Of a stretch of DNA of 64,000 nt, positions 26,839 to 36,175 are shown piece after piece. The notes under the pieces were generated by a model. It did not search any database, was not told where the DNA came from, and saw only the letters and a list, made by a program, of their open reading frames with translations. The position numbers were made by a program, and so were the translations under genes. The DNA comes from Pseudanabaena sp. M085S1SP2A07QC (GTDB taxonomy: Bacteria; Cyanobacteriota; Cyanobacteriia; Pseudanabaenales; Pseudanabaenaceae): contig JADBWK010000064.1 of the NCBI GenBank assembly GCA_020404895.1, forward strand, positions 1 to 64,000, in the 5' to 3' direction. The first letter of the stretch is position 1, and every line of letters starts with the position of its first letter.

Positions 26839-27798
26839 TATAGAAACAAATCCTAGTCTTTGAACAATCTGCTGCCCTTGAGTCGAAAGTGCAAACTCAA
26901 TAAATTGCTTAGAGACAGGACTAGTGGTCTTTTTTACACCTAAAAACAGACTGCGGTTAATTGGATATTTACCAGCTTTAACTGCATTAGTATCTGTAGG
27001 CAGAACTCCATCGATCGCAATAATTCTCACAATTTCTTGCTTCTCTACCTGTGAAACTGTGGCATAACTGATCCCGTTATCACCTAGATCTCGGAGAATT
27101 GCTGTTGTTTCGTCTTGTTTCCATGTAATAAAGTTAGGGCTATCTGGCGCGAAACTTTGACCGAGTAAAACTATATCTTGAAAAGCTTCTCTAGTTCCGC
27201 TTGTGGTAGCGCGATTAATCACTCTAATTGGTTGATTTGCCCCGCCAACCTGTGACCAGTTAGTAATTTTACCCAGATAGATATCTCGTACTTGATCCTT
27301 TGTCAAATTACCCTTAAATGGATTATTTATACCAACTACTAATGCGATCGAATCTTTAGCGATCGGCACTAATTGTATACCTGCTTGGGCTTCGGCAGCT
27401 TTGAGCGGACGAGAAGTCGCTGCGATCGCGATGCTACCATCAATGAGATTTTTCAATCCCTGATTTGAACCAGTTGGATTACCATCAGGAACTCCATAGG
27501 CGCTCGGTATGTTTGGATTAACTTGGCTAAAGTCATTACGCAGGGCTTTAATCAGAGCAACCATTGCCGTACTGCCATCTATTCCCAAAATACTAGGATT
27601 GGGCAGAGATGTATCAAGGTTTAAGTTTGTTGATGTTATTACGGGCGGGGTTGGTTGTGCTGATGAATCTGGTGTTGCCGTGGTAGCTGGTACTACTGTT
27701 GATTTTTGTTGTGAAAAAAACCAGTAGCCTCCGCCAGCAATCCCTGCTGTGACTAGCATCGACAATACTAAAACTGTAGTTTCTTTACCCTGTGACAT
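26827..27798 (-). CDS. PstS-like phosphate-binding protein
   Basis: A 323-residue substrate-binding protein with one N-terminal membrane anchor (VLVLSMLVTAGIAGGGYWFF) and a Thr/Pro-rich linker. The PBP-like domain begins LGIDGSTAMVALIKALRNDF. Phosphate-site loops include GSIAIAATSRPLKAAEAQ and NRATTSGTREAFQDIV, the TSGTRE motif typical of PstS/SphX. No pstCAB genes are adjacent, so it may serve a remote transporter or act in sensing. Expression under phosphate limitation is expected of the family but no PHO box was identified. Confidence 0.85.
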   Translation of the reverse strand: MSQGKETTVLVLSMLVTAGIAGGGYWFFSQQKSTVVPATTATPDSSAQPTPPVITSTNLNLDTSLPNPSILGIDGSTAMVALIKALRNDFSQVNPNIPSAYGVPDGNPTGSNQGLKNLIDGSIAIAATSRPLKAAEAQAGIQLVPIAKDSIALVVGINNPFKGNLTKDQVRDIYLGKITNWSQVGGANQPIRVINRATTSGTREAFQDIVLLGQSFAPDSPNFITWKQDETTAILRDLGDNGISYATVSQVEKQEIVRIIAIDGVLPTDTNAVKAGKYPINRSLFLGVKKTTSPVSKQFIEFALSTQGQQIVQRLGFVSIQSN

Positions 27799-27903
27799 AG
27801 ATCTAAATCTCTAAAACATCTGGCACAACTGTAGCGTAAATTCTGATTGAAGTTTAAAAAGAGGAAAAATAGCATAAAGTAAAACCTTTTAGATTTTTCA
27901 ACA

Positions 27904-29148
27904 CTATGCACTATTTTGTTCAATACTATTTAATAAATCAATTAGGCTTTGTCCAATAGCATAGGCTAGATTAACAGGAACAGCATTACCAATTTGTTTG
28001 TATTGACTTGTCAATGCTCCAGCAAATTCCCATTCATCAGGAAAAGTTTGAATTCTCGCATATTCCCTTACAGTCAGAGGTCGTGTCTCTTCGGGATGAC
28101 ATCTTTCTGTTTGTTTTTGTGCGGGAGAACAGGTCAGAGTTAAACTTGGTTGATCCCAAGCCAGTCTTCTTGCAATTCCTGTTTTACCACCCCCCAAAAA
28201 ATAACTTTTTTGCATGTATTCTCTTTGCAAATCATCTGGTAAATCCCGCCAATAACCACCTTGAGGTATAAGGTCTAATATTTCCTTTTTCTTTTTGGCG
28301 TAAGTTTGACCTTGGGAAATTGGTACATCTGTTGGATACAATTCACCAGCTTTGAGAGCATCTCTAAGCACCATAATTTTTGTGTAAGGTGTGGGCCATT
28401 TAAAATCAGCAAACTCAACTAAATCATTTCTAATGCCAATTAAAAATAAACGTTCTCTCTTTTGAGGAACTCGATAAAAGATAGCTTTTAAAACTTGTGG
28501 TTCAATCAGTGTATAACCTAGTTCATGAATAATAGATTTCATTGCGGCTAAAGTTCGACCATCATCATGCTTTAATAATCCGCGTACATTTTCACCTAAA
28601 AATACTTTGGGTTGTAATTCTTTAATAGCTCTAGCAAATTCAAAAAATAATGTGCCTCTCGCATCTTCAAATCCCAGTTTATTTCCTGCATAAGAAAATG
28701 CTTGACAAGGAAATCCGCCTGCTAGCAAATCTACATTAGCAAATTCTTTGAAATCTACATTTTTAACATCACCTTCAATTACATGCCAATTTGGACGATT
28801 AATGCGTAAAGTGTTACAAGCATTTTTATCGAATTCATTCAAAGCAATCGCATTAAAACCTGCACATTCTAGCCCGACAGCAAGTCCACCAGCACCAGCA
28901 AAAAGCTCTATTGAATTAAAAGTTCTAATAGATTTAAAAATGGTTGTGTTGCCTTCTAGATTTTGAGAAAAGATATTTCTAATTTCTTCAAAATGAAGTA
29001 ACTCAGACACTTTATATTCTTTTTTCTTAGTAATTGAATTGAATACAGGTATTATTTTTTGATTTTTCTCCCATTTCAATAATGTCGATTTTGAAACCGA
29101 TGTGATATCTGCCAAGAGTTCTGCTGGAATAAATTGCGTATCAAACAT
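27904..29148 (-). CDS. DNA (cytosine-5) methyltransferase of a type II R-M system
   Basis: A 414-residue C5-cytosine methyltransferase. Motif I SIELFAGAGGLAVGLECAGF, motif IV GGFPCQAFSYAGNKLGFED with the catalytic Cys, motif VI FLGENVRGLLKHDDG, motif VIII QKRERLFLIGIR and motifs IX-X (REYARIQTFPDEW, QIGNAVPVNLAYAIG) are present. The first about 60 residues are an extra MerR-like HTH (ELLADITSVSKSTLLKWEKN), which may autoregulate the operon. Its start overlaps the stop of the upstream endonuclease by 8 nt. Strongly AT-rich relative to neighbours, pointing to recent transfer. Confidence 0.92.
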   Translation of the reverse strand: MFDTQFIPAELLADITSVSKSTLLKWEKNQKIIPVFNSITKKKEYKVSELLHFEEIRNIFSQNLEGNTTIFKSIRTFNSIELFAGAGGLAVGLECAGFNAIALNEFDKNACNTLRINRPNWHVIEGDVKNVDFKEFANVDLLAGGFPCQAFSYAGNKLGFEDARGTLFFEFARAIKELQPKVFLGENVRGLLKHDDGRTLAAMKSIIHELGYTLIEPQVLKAIFYRVPQKRERLFLIGIRNDLVEFADFKWPTPYTKIMVLRDALKAGELYPTDVPISQGQTYAKKKKEILDLIPQGGYWRDLPDDLQREYMQKSYFLGGGKTGIARRLAWDQPSLTLTCSPAQKQTERCHPEETRPLTVREYARIQTFPDEWEFAGALTSQYKQIGNAVPVNLAYAIGQSLIDLLNSIEQNSA

Positions 29149-29884
29149 GAAAGCTGTCGAAACCTGCGTATTTTTTAAAAGATAGTAAAAATAGACTTTT
29201 TAATAAATTGTTGTCAATTGCTTTGAGTTCTTGAATAACACAATTGGATTCTTTCTCAAAATCACTACTGTTTACAATATCATCAATCACTAGCGGTAAA
29301 TTTTCGCATAATTTTTTAAAAGCTGTGCGATCACCTGTGACTAGCTCATAAAATTTATCGATAGAAACTCGACGAATTCGTTGATCCGACATGGGAACAC
29401 CGTCTAAGCTAATTTGCCAAGCTATATCTTGACTCTTCGTTGCGATCACCTCTACCAAAATACACTTAGCTCTTTCATTAGATAATAGAGTCTTCATCAT
29501 CCTCATATATGTTTTCTGTGAGGATGATGAATTCATGGTATTGTGCTTGTTTTTCATTTCTACATAACAGCAAGTCTCTTCATTAACTATGTCATATCCT
29601 GAAATTGGTATATGCCATCCACTACCGATATAGCGAAATATATTTTGATGAAAATATCCGATATGATTTGTATTCGATTTGTCTACTTGTCTGACAACTT
29701 CATATTCGATTACATCATCAATACTTTTACCATAAACTTTAGAATCAAATGTCAACTTAATGGGATCTATTAAATTTTTATTAAACTCCAATAAGTTAAC
29801 TTTAAACCTATATTTATCAACAGTTTCTTTGACATGATTATAAAAGTCCTCATTGTTAATAAAACCAAGATTATAATCTCTCAT
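29141..29884 (-). CDS. Eco47II-family restriction endonuclease
   Basis: A 247-residue type II nuclease. The N terminus MRDYNLGFINNEDFYNHVKE, the segment LIDPIKLTFDSKVYGKSIDD, and the core GYDIVNEETCCYVEMKNKHN with TMNSSSSQKTYMRM are recalled from Eco47II/Sau96I-type enzymes. D plus E-x-K form the PD-(D/E)XK site. Enzymes of this family recognise GGNCC; the same or a related site here is inference. It is the first gene of the operon with its methyltransferase, so control must delay nuclease expression, perhaps through the methyltransferase HTH. Confidence 0.82.
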   Translation of the reverse strand: MRDYNLGFINNEDFYNHVKETVDKYRFKVNLLEFNKNLIDPIKLTFDSKVYGKSIDDVIEYEVVRQVDKSNTNHIGYFHQNIFRYIGSGWHIPISGYDIVNEETCCYVEMKNKHNTMNSSSSQKTYMRMMKTLLSNERAKCILVEVIATKSQDIAWQISLDGVPMSDQRIRRVSIDKFYELVTGDRTAFKKLCENLPLVIDDIVNSSDFEKESNCVIQELKAIDNNLLKSLFLLSFKKYAGFDSFHV

Positions 29885-30026
29885 TTTTTTAATTCTAAAG
29901 AAATTTGGTGATCCGGCTCTTAATTCTAAGCTATTTTGAAATAATGCTACTCTGAACTTTTCTTTGGGAAATTCAAAACCTCTATGAGCTAAGATCTATA
30001 CTAGCAGTAGTAACCATAGACGTGAC

Positions 30027-31379
30027 GTGTTTCAAAAAATCCGATTCCAAGCGAACCAAATTTGGCGACATCAAGTGGTGGCGCTCCTTGCCAATCTCAA
30101 AGTCGCGATCGCCCTTTTATTATGCATAGCCCTATTTAGCATCCTCGGCACGGTGATCGAGCAGGGACAAACTATTGACTTTTATCGTGAAAATTATCCC
30201 GAACATCCAGCCCTATTTGGATTTTTGTCGTATAAGGTGATTTTGGCGTTCGGATTAGAACATGTCTATGGAAGCTGGTGGTTTCTCTCACTGTTAATTT
30301 TATTTGGTACAAGCCTCACTGCTTGCACCTTCAATCGTCAATTGCCAATTCTCAAAGCCTCTAAGCGTTGGTTTTATTACACCAAGCCACAAAGTTTTGC
30401 CAAACTTCCACTTGCCACCGAAATTATTGGCGGCAATCTTAATAATTTAGCGAGATCGCTACAAAGCAAAAATTACAAGGTTTATCAAACTGATGATCGT
30501 CTGTATGCGCGTAAAGGGCTGATTGGGAGAGTTGGACCAATTATTGTCCATGCAAGTATGTTATTAGTTTTAATCGGTTCAATTTGGGGGGCATTAACTG
30601 GGTTCACCGCCCAAGAAATGGTTCCCAGTGGGGAAACATTTCAAGTTAAGAATATTACCGAGGCAGGGGCTTGGTCAGCCAAGCGAGTTCCTAAAGATTG
30701 GTCAGTGCGGGTCAATCGTTTTTGGATTGATTACACCCCCAAGGGAAGTATTGATCAGTTCTATTCAGACTTGTCAGTTCTTGATAATGACGGTAAAGAA
30801 GTCGATCGCCAAACTATCCATGTGAATAAACCACTTAAATACAAGGGTGTTACCTTCTATCAAGCAAATTGGGATATTCACGCGGTCAAATTTACGTTTA
30901 ACAATAGCCCAATCCTACAATTACCCGTTAGGAAGTTAGAATCTCAAAATGGCGGTCATCAAGTTTGGGGAACATGGATTCCTACCAAACCCGATCTCAG
31001 TGCTGGGATTACGCTCATTACTCCCGATTTACAAGGTACTTTCCTAATCTATGACGAGAAGGGAAATCTCCTGACTACGGTTCGTACCAATGGCAGTGCC
31101 GAAGTTAATGGGGTAACTTTTACTTTAAAAGAAGCGATCGGTAGTACAGGTTTACAAATTAAAGCTGATCCAGGGATTCCCATCGTTTATGCAGGATTTG
31201 GATTGTTGATGCTAGGGGTGATAATGAGCTACGTTAGTCACTCGCAGGTATGGGCTTTGCAAGTTGGCGATCGCCTTTATGTTGGGGGCAAAACTAATCG
31301 CGCTCAAGTTAGCTTTGAGTCAGAACTAATTGATGTTACGAACGTAGCTGATCAGGGTGCGAGTGTGAGTTTTGCTTAG
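30027..31379 (+). CDS. ccs1: Cytochrome c biogenesis protein Ccs1/ResB
   Basis: A 450-residue thylakoid membrane protein of system II cytochrome c maturation, which with CcsA delivers heme to apocytochromes. TM segments seen are [60 protein letters not shown] and [21 protein letters not shown] large lumenal domain includes [20 protein letters not shown], typical of ResB. The conserved His in IIVHAS is present. No ccsA nearby. The start ATG at 30027 is a GTG-preceded frame that fits the family N terminus ([16 protein letters not shown]). Confidence 0.93.
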   Translation: MFQKIRFQANQIWRHQVVALLANLKVAIALLLCIALFSILGTVIEQGQTIDFYRENYPEHPALFGFLSYKVILAFGLEHVYGSWWFLSLLILFGTSLTACTFNRQLPILKASKRWFYYTKPQSFAKLPLATEIIGGNLNNLARSLQSKNYKVYQTDDRLYARKGLIGRVGPIIVHASMLLVLIGSIWGALTGFTAQEMVPSGETFQVKNITEAGAWSAKRVPKDWSVRVNRFWIDYTPKGSIDQFYSDLSVLDNDGKEVDRQTIHVNKPLKYKGVTFYQANWDIHAVKFTFNNSPILQLPVRKLESQNGGHQVWGTWIPTKPDLSAGITLITPDLQGTFLIYDEKGNLLTTVRTNGSAEVNGVTFTLKEAIGSTGLQIKADPGIPIVYAGFGLLMLGVIMSYVSHSQVWALQVGDRLYVGGKTNRAQVSFESELIDVTNVADQGASVSFA

Positions 31380-31383
31380 TACC

Positions 31384-31418
31384 AAGTAAGTGGCGGTGCA
31401 AAGCGCCACCACTTACTT
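31384..31418. terminator. Hairpin after ccs1
   Basis: AAGTAAGTGG pairs with CCACTTACTT around CGGTGCAAAGCGCCA. It sits between two convergent genes and has the GC-AAA-GC apex of the family. The inner stem is imperfect. Confidence 0.7.
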
Positions 31419-31467
31419 ATCTTTTGGATTTAGATTTGACATAGCCATACTCTTGCATTGCTATAAA

Positions 31468-33060
31468 TTAACGGACAGGTAAACAGATTGTATTTGTGAT
31501 CGTACAATTAATACCTTGAAATTCCTTGCAGACTTGTTTAGCGGTATTTTCAGCTACAGTTATATCTTCTGACCAGCCTGAGCCAGCCGCTCCATTAGAA
31601 CTCTCCGCAAGAGATATACAGGCATTTTTTGCCGAGATTAACACTTGACAATCGCCTGAAGTGGATGAGCTTTCACATTCACTTAAAGCCCTCGTTTCAG
31701 CTGCTTTTCGGGAAGCATAATTCCAAGAGTATCCTTTAGATTGAGTCGAAGGAGAACGCGCGATCGCACCAAAACTTGGAATAGCGGGATTGGTAGTTGC
31801 AACTACAGGCGGGGGCTCTGGAGCCAATATTGCTGTTTCTGTAGGTTCTGGGCTGGGCGGAGTAGTCGATGAAGCAATAGGAGAACTTGTTGCCGCTTTT
31901 GTGACTTCAGTTTGAGGATTATTATCAGGAGGGCGATTAGTTAGTTTTGGAATTAGAATTGCTGTGGCGATCGCCGCTGAAACTGATATCACGGCAGTTA
32001 AGGCGATCCATAGAAATGGCTGGAATTTTGAGAAGGCTGGATTAGGAGCGGAGACTGTAACATGGGGAGTTGTAACAGGAGATTGCGGCGTTGTGGGGAT
32101 GAATTGGGGTGTGGCAGGAGCAGATACAGGAACAGTAACTTTGTTTGTATTGGAAATTATTGTTGGTGATGAGTCAGTTGTAGAGGATGGATAAGCGATC
32201 ACTTCAGTTGGTGCAATATTATTAATATTAGTGGCTCCAAGAGATTGCATCGCATGTAAAGCCTCGATCGCAGATTTATAGCGCTGACTAAAATGGTAAA
32301 ACACCATATTTTGTAATATCTCAGCAAAAGCATCGCTAACTTGTACGCGATCGCGCCACAAAATCTCGCCTGTATTAGCATCTTCTTGCAAACTATCAGG
32401 AGCAATTCCTGTAAGCACTTGAATACCAATCATCCCGACAGCATAAACATCGCTACTAAGTCGAGGTTTTCCCCTTGCTTGTTCGCTAGGCATATATCCT
32501 GGGGAGCCAATACTTACCGTAACATCAGTATTACCTTGTGAGTCAGTGCCTAGAGCGGTGATGTCTTTAACTGCGCCAAAGTCAATGAGGACAATTTTGC
32601 CATCCTGTTTGCGGCGCATGAGGTTCGCAAGTTTAATATCGCGATGAATGACATTATTTTGATGGACAAATGATAGAACTTCTAAAATCTCCAGTAATAA
32701 AGTAATCGTGGCACTTTCTGATAAACGCTGCCCAATGGGAATTTCGTCGGCGAGGCTAGACCCTTCCACAAATTCTTGTACTAAAAAGAATTCATTGTTT
32801 TCTTCAAAGTGAGCAAATAGCTTAGGGATCTGTGGATGAGCATTTCCTAATTTATAAAGATACTCCGCTTCGCGTTCAAACAGGCTTTTGGCGATCGGCA
32901 GAATATTTGGGCTAGTATCCTTGGGTTTGAGTTGTTTAACAACACAGGTGGGATGACCTGGTAAATCTGTGTCTTGAGACAGATAAGTGTCGCCAAATCC
33001 TCCACTTCCCAGAACTTTGAGGATTTTGTAGCGATTCCTTAATGTTTTACCTACTAACAT
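31468..33060 (-). CDS. Serine/threonine protein kinase with C-terminal DUF4189
   Basis: A 530-residue membrane-anchored Hanks-type kinase. The glycine loop is LGSGGFGDTYL, the catalytic loop VIHRDIKLANLMRR, the metal loop LIDFGAVKD and the P+1 region GSPGYMPSEQARGKP. A Pro/Thr/Ser-rich linker leads to one TM helix (FLWIALTAVISVSAAIATAI). A Cys-containing DUF4189 domain follows (FGAIARSPSTQSKGYSWNYA, ALSECESSSTSGDCQV). The extracytoplasmic DUF4189 may be a sensor (inference). The HRD is intact but the DFG is the DFGAV variant common in cyanobacterial SpkB-like kinases. Confidence 0.9.
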   Translation of the reverse strand: MLVGKTLRNRYKILKVLGSGGFGDTYLSQDTDLPGHPTCVVKQLKPKDTSPNILPIAKSLFEREAEYLYKLGNAHPQIPKLFAHFEENNEFFLVQEFVEGSSLADEIPIGQRLSESATITLLLEILEVLSFVHQNNVIHRDIKLANLMRRKQDGKIVLIDFGAVKDITALGTDSQGNTDVTVSIGSPGYMPSEQARGKPRLSSDVYAVGMIGIQVLTGIAPDSLQEDANTGEILWRDRVQVSDAFAEILQNMVFYHFSQRYKSAIEALHAMQSLGATNINNIAPTEVIAYPSSTTDSSPTIISNTNKVTVPVSAPATPQFIPTTPQSPVTTPHVTVSAPNPAFSKFQPFLWIALTAVISVSAAIATAILIPKLTNRPPDNNPQTEVTKAATSSPIASSTTPPSPEPTETAILAPEPPPVVATTNPAIPSFGAIARSPSTQSKGYSWNYASRKAAETRALSECESSSTSGDCQVLISAKNACISLAESSNGAAGSGWSEDITVAENTAKQVCKEFQGINCTITNTICLPVR

Positions 33061-33215
33061 AGTTACCTTCCAAGTTACATAGCTATTGGACAGAAGCCTT
33101 CGTAGATCAATATGAGCAATTCATATATTGCTCATATCTCCACAATCAAATAGGATTGCTTTAGATTTAAGCTTAACAAACAGAGTTATGATTGCACTAT
33201 AGCTTTAGCCATTCT

Positions 33216-33270
33216 TAAAACCAAAATATGAGAGGCGGCGCAATGCGCCGCCTCTCATATTTTGGTTTTA
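33216..33270. repeat. 26-bp perfect hairpin between divergent genes
   Basis: The left arm TAAAACCAAAATATGAGAGG+CGGCGC (33216-33241), the loop AAT and the right arm 33245-33270 are exact complements. It lies 44 bp upstream of ubiX and 155 bp upstream of the kinase start, so it is in a promoter/leader region and not behind a gene. Confidence 0.9.
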
Positions 33271-33313
33271 GAAGCTATACTGTGCTGAGTTAAAAGCTGA
33301 ATTTAGATATTGA

Positions 33314-33973
33314 ATGCAAAATAACAAAGAGATTAAAAAAGCGATTGTATTAGGGGTTTCTGGGGCATCTGGCATGATTTATGCTGTGCGATCGCTCAAA
33401 TTTTTATTAAATAATCATTACAACGTCGATCTGGTGGCTTCTAAGGCGGCGATGATGGTTTGGCAATCGGAAAATAATGTTGCCATGCCAAGTAATTTGC
33501 GATCGCAAGAACAGTTTTGGCGCGATCGCAGTGAAACTCATGATGGCAAGTTAGTTTGCCATCAATTTGCCGATGTGGGAGCGACGATCGCTAGTGGTTC
33601 ATTTCGGACATTGGGAATGCTGGTAATTCCTTGCAGTATGGCAACGGTGGCGAAGATTGCTCATGGATTAAGTTCTGATTTGTTAGAGCGGGCTGCGGAT
33701 GTCCATCTCAAAGAAGGACGAAGATTGGTAATCGTACCGCGTGAAACCCCCTTAAGCTTGATCCATTTGCGAAATCTTACCGCTTTAGCGGAAGCAGGTG
33801 CGAGAATTGTCCCAGCGATTCCTGCTTGGTATCACAACCCTCAGTCGATCAATGATTTGGTAGATTTTGTGATTGCTAGAGCGCTCGATCAACTAGATAT
33901 TGACGCAGATTTAATCCAGCGCTGGCAGGGTAGAATGCCTTCTAATATGGTCACAGGAGATGCTGAACTATGA
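33314..33973 (+). CDS. ubiX: Flavin prenyltransferase UbiX
   Basis: A 219-residue enzyme that attaches dimethylallyl to FMN, making the prenyl-FMN cofactor for UbiD-type decarboxylases. Signature pieces are VLGVSGASGMIYAVRSLKFL, VIPCSMATVAKIAHGLSSDL and HLKEGRRLVIVPRETPLSLI. Length is near the usual 190-210. Its last codons overlap the next gene by 4 nt (ATGA). Its leader contains a 26-bp hairpin. Confidence 0.93.
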   Translation: MQNNKEIKKAIVLGVSGASGMIYAVRSLKFLLNNHYNVDLVASKAAMMVWQSENNVAMPSNLRSQEQFWRDRSETHDGKLVCHQFADVGATIASGSFRTLGMLVIPCSMATVAKIAHGLSSDLLERAADVHLKEGRRLVIVPRETPLSLIHLRNLTALAEAGARIVPAIPAWYHNPQSINDLVDFVIARALDQLDIDADLIQRWQGRMPSNMVTGDAEL

Positions 33974-34503
33974 CGAGATCGCATTTTTCTCAAATCGCAA
34001 ATGCTGTTAACAAGAAATCTTCAGGTGCGATCACCATCACGCAACTTGTGATTTTAGGGATTGTGATCACCTTACTTGCAGCTATCTTTGTCCAAAATTT
34101 ACAGCCTCTGGTACAGATTTTCTTTTTAGGTCAAAAGACGATCGCTATTCCTCTGAGTGTTGCCATGTTAGCTGCATTTGTTGTTGGTGGATTTCTATCA
34201 TTTGTGATTAATGCGATCGCTTCTTGGCGGCATAATCTCTTAATTCGTCGCGCTGTGATTGCCTCTGGAGCTGGTCAAGAGAAGCAAGAACAGGTCAAAG
34301 CCAATCCATCTCAGTACAAAGAAGAATTTGTTGAGGAAGAAGAAGAATTTGATGAAGAGGAAGAAGAGTATGATGAAGAGGAAGAATACGAAGATGATGA
34401 TCCTGATACCGTTCCCTATGGCGATCGCCCAAATATGAAATCTAAAAATTCACATCAAGTTAAACGCGATCGTCCTCCCCTTGACGCAAAATTTATCAAG
34501 TAA
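33970..34503 (+). CDS. LapA/DUF1049-like membrane protein with acidic tail
   Basis: A 177-residue protein with two TM helices (ITQLVILGIVITLLAAIFVQ and IPLSVAMLAAFVVGGFLSFV) separated by LQPLVQIFFLGQK, the pattern of the LapA/DUF1049 family. The C-terminal half is cytosolic with an almost uninterrupted Glu/Asp/Tyr run (EEFVEEEEEFDEEEEEYDEE), then a basic end. Coupled to ubiX by a 4-nt overlap. In proteobacteria LapA works in lipopolysaccharide assembly; the role here is unknown. Confidence 0.75.
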   Translation: MTRSHFSQIANAVNKKSSGAITITQLVILGIVITLLAAIFVQNLQPLVQIFFLGQKTIAIPLSVAMLAAFVVGGFLSFVINAIASWRHNLLIRRAVIASGAGQEKQEQVKANPSQYKEEFVEEEEEFDEEEEEYDEEEEYEDDDPDTVPYGDRPNMKSKNSHQVKRDRPPLDAKFIK

Positions 34504-34618
34504 GTTGGTGAGTAAACAAGCGCAATTAGCAGGTAGCCAGCACAAACTATCCTTGCTCGCACAAAAAAAGTCGGAGATCTAAACCTATCAGTTATCAAAG
34601 TAAAGCTGCTAAAGACTA

Positions 34619-36100
34619 ATGAGTTCTTATCTATCTATATTTTTGTTGTTATTGATAGTATTACGATACATCTTTTGGCTATTTGCCCCACCAAATCCTG
34701 ATGAAGCTTACTATTGGCTATGGGGGCAGCATTTAGACTTTTCCTACTACGATCATCCACCATTGCAAGCATGGTTACAGGGATGGATAACTGCATGGTT
34801 TGGCAAATCTCTCCTCACCTTGCGATCGCTAAATCTCGTTACTAGCAGCGTCTTCTTTTATACCTATTACTGCATTCTCCAATATCTTTATCAAGAAAGA
34901 GCCAATCGTTATATTTGGTGGGTGATTCTCGCAGTCATGGCTTCACCGTTATATAACATGATGCTTTCCTTGGCATGGCATGACCATTTAGCGATCGCTC
35001 TTAGTCTTGTTGGTGCATATCTATGCATTCGCTTTCTCGATGAATATTTAAGCAATGGCAAAGGAGCAAATTGGCGACTATATGGCAGCGCGATCGCCCT
35101 CTCCCTAGCCCATATCACTAAATATAATTCGCTGTTTATGACATTGGGCTTATTAGCTGCGATCGCCTCAGATTCACAATTAAGAAGATTATTTAAAGAT
35201 ATCCGATTGTGGTTAAGTGTTGGTATTAGTGCGATCGCTTTTTTACCCGTATTTTATTGGAACTACAGCAATAATTTTGTATCCTTCCGTTTCTATGCAA
35301 ATCGTAGTGTCGATAGTGGCTCCCTAATCATGCGATTGTTAGAACCACTGGGCTTTATTGGTATTTCCCTATTAATGCTTTCGCCATTTTTAGCATGGTT
35401 GCTCTGGCGAGGTTTTTGCAAGGCAAATGGACTATACAAAAGAGTAGCGTTTTGGACATTTATCACTTCTACAGGTTTATTGATGGTAGTGTCGATATTT
35501 TCTACAGCGCTCTATTATTGGAATATTCATGCTTATTTATTGCTATTTCCATTATTGCCATTAGCATATTTCCCTCACCCCCCAGCCACCTCTTCCTCTG
35601 GGAGAGGTGGAGAAAATCTGCAAATTTTTTATGGAGCAGAAGTCTTTGGAATATTATTCGCAATTTTATTTGTGTGGAATTCCTGTATGTTCCCAGTGAG
35701 TGCCATATTTGGGAAGGATGGCGATCAAGATGGTAGGATGATCTACGGATGGCATGAGGTGGCTACTGAAGTACAGAAAGTCAGCAATACTTTGCCAGAA
35801 AAGCCTTTGTTAATTACTTCTGATTATCGTTCGGCAGCAGCACTTGCCTATGAGATGGGAAATCCTGATGTGACTGCTATATCTAAGCGGATTAGTCAAT
35901 TTACAATTTGGAACCTAGAGAATGCAGCACAACAGAATGGTAAAAATGCCATCTTAATTTCTGACCAATGGTATCCCCTTCCCGATGAAGCGATCGCTCA
36001 TTTTGATCAGGTCATTCCGATTAGTAATGTACAGATTCATCGATTTGGTTTGCATTTGAAGACCTATGAAATTGCGATCGGGCAAAATTACAAACTATAA
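34619..36100 (+). CDS. GT39-type membrane glycosyltransferase (ArnT-like)
   Basis: A 493-residue polytopic membrane enzyme. The catalytic loop NPDEAYYWLWGQHLDFSYYD with the DE pair and DHPPLQAWLQGW is typical of PMT_2/GT39 dolichyl- or undecaprenyl-phosphate-sugar transferases. About ten hydrophobic helices follow (for example LVTSSVFFYTYYCILQYLY). Residues around YFPHPPATSSSGRGGENL are encoded by a C/G-rich dispersed repeat inserted in frame at 35572. The acceptor is unknown. Single gene. Confidence 0.88.
   Translation: MSSYLSIFLLLLIVLRYIFWLFAPPNPDEAYYWLWGQHLDFSYYDHPPLQAWLQGWITAWFGKSLLTLRSLNLVTSSVFFYTYYCILQYLYQERANRYIWWVILAVMASPLYNMMLSLAWHDHLAIALSLVGAYLCIRFLDEYLSNGKGANWRLYGSAIALSLAHITKYNSLFMTLGLLAAIASDSQLRRLFKDIRLWLSVGISAIAFLPVFYWNYSNNFVSFRFYANRSVDSGSLIMRLLEPLGFIGISLLMLSPFLAWLLWRGFCKANGLYKRVAFWTFITSTGLLMVVSIFSTALYYWNIHAYLLLFPLLPLAYFPHPPATSSSGRGGENLQIFYGAEVFGILFAILFVWNSCMFPVSAIFGKDGDQDGRMIYGWHEVATEVQKVSNTLPEKPLLITSDYRSAAALAYEMGNPDVTAISKRISQFTIWNLENAAQQNGKNAILISDQWYPLPDEAIAHFDQVIPISNVQIHRFGLHLKTYEIAIGQNYKL
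35572..35616. repeat. C/G-rich repeat inserted in frame in the GT39 gene
   Basis: CCCTCACCCCCCAGCCACCT and CTTCCTCTGGGAGAGGTGGA match the hairpin at 7334-7433 (CCCTCACCCCTAGCCCCTCT / GGGAGAGGGG). It is read without a stop and codes for about 15 Pro/Ser/Gly-rich residues in a loop between membrane segments. Confidence 0.8.
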
Positions 36101-36175
36101 AATGTGTGTATTGCCTTGAAACATATACATTAGATCGGTTATGGTTATTTTTGTCCTAATGCTATCAATAAACAT

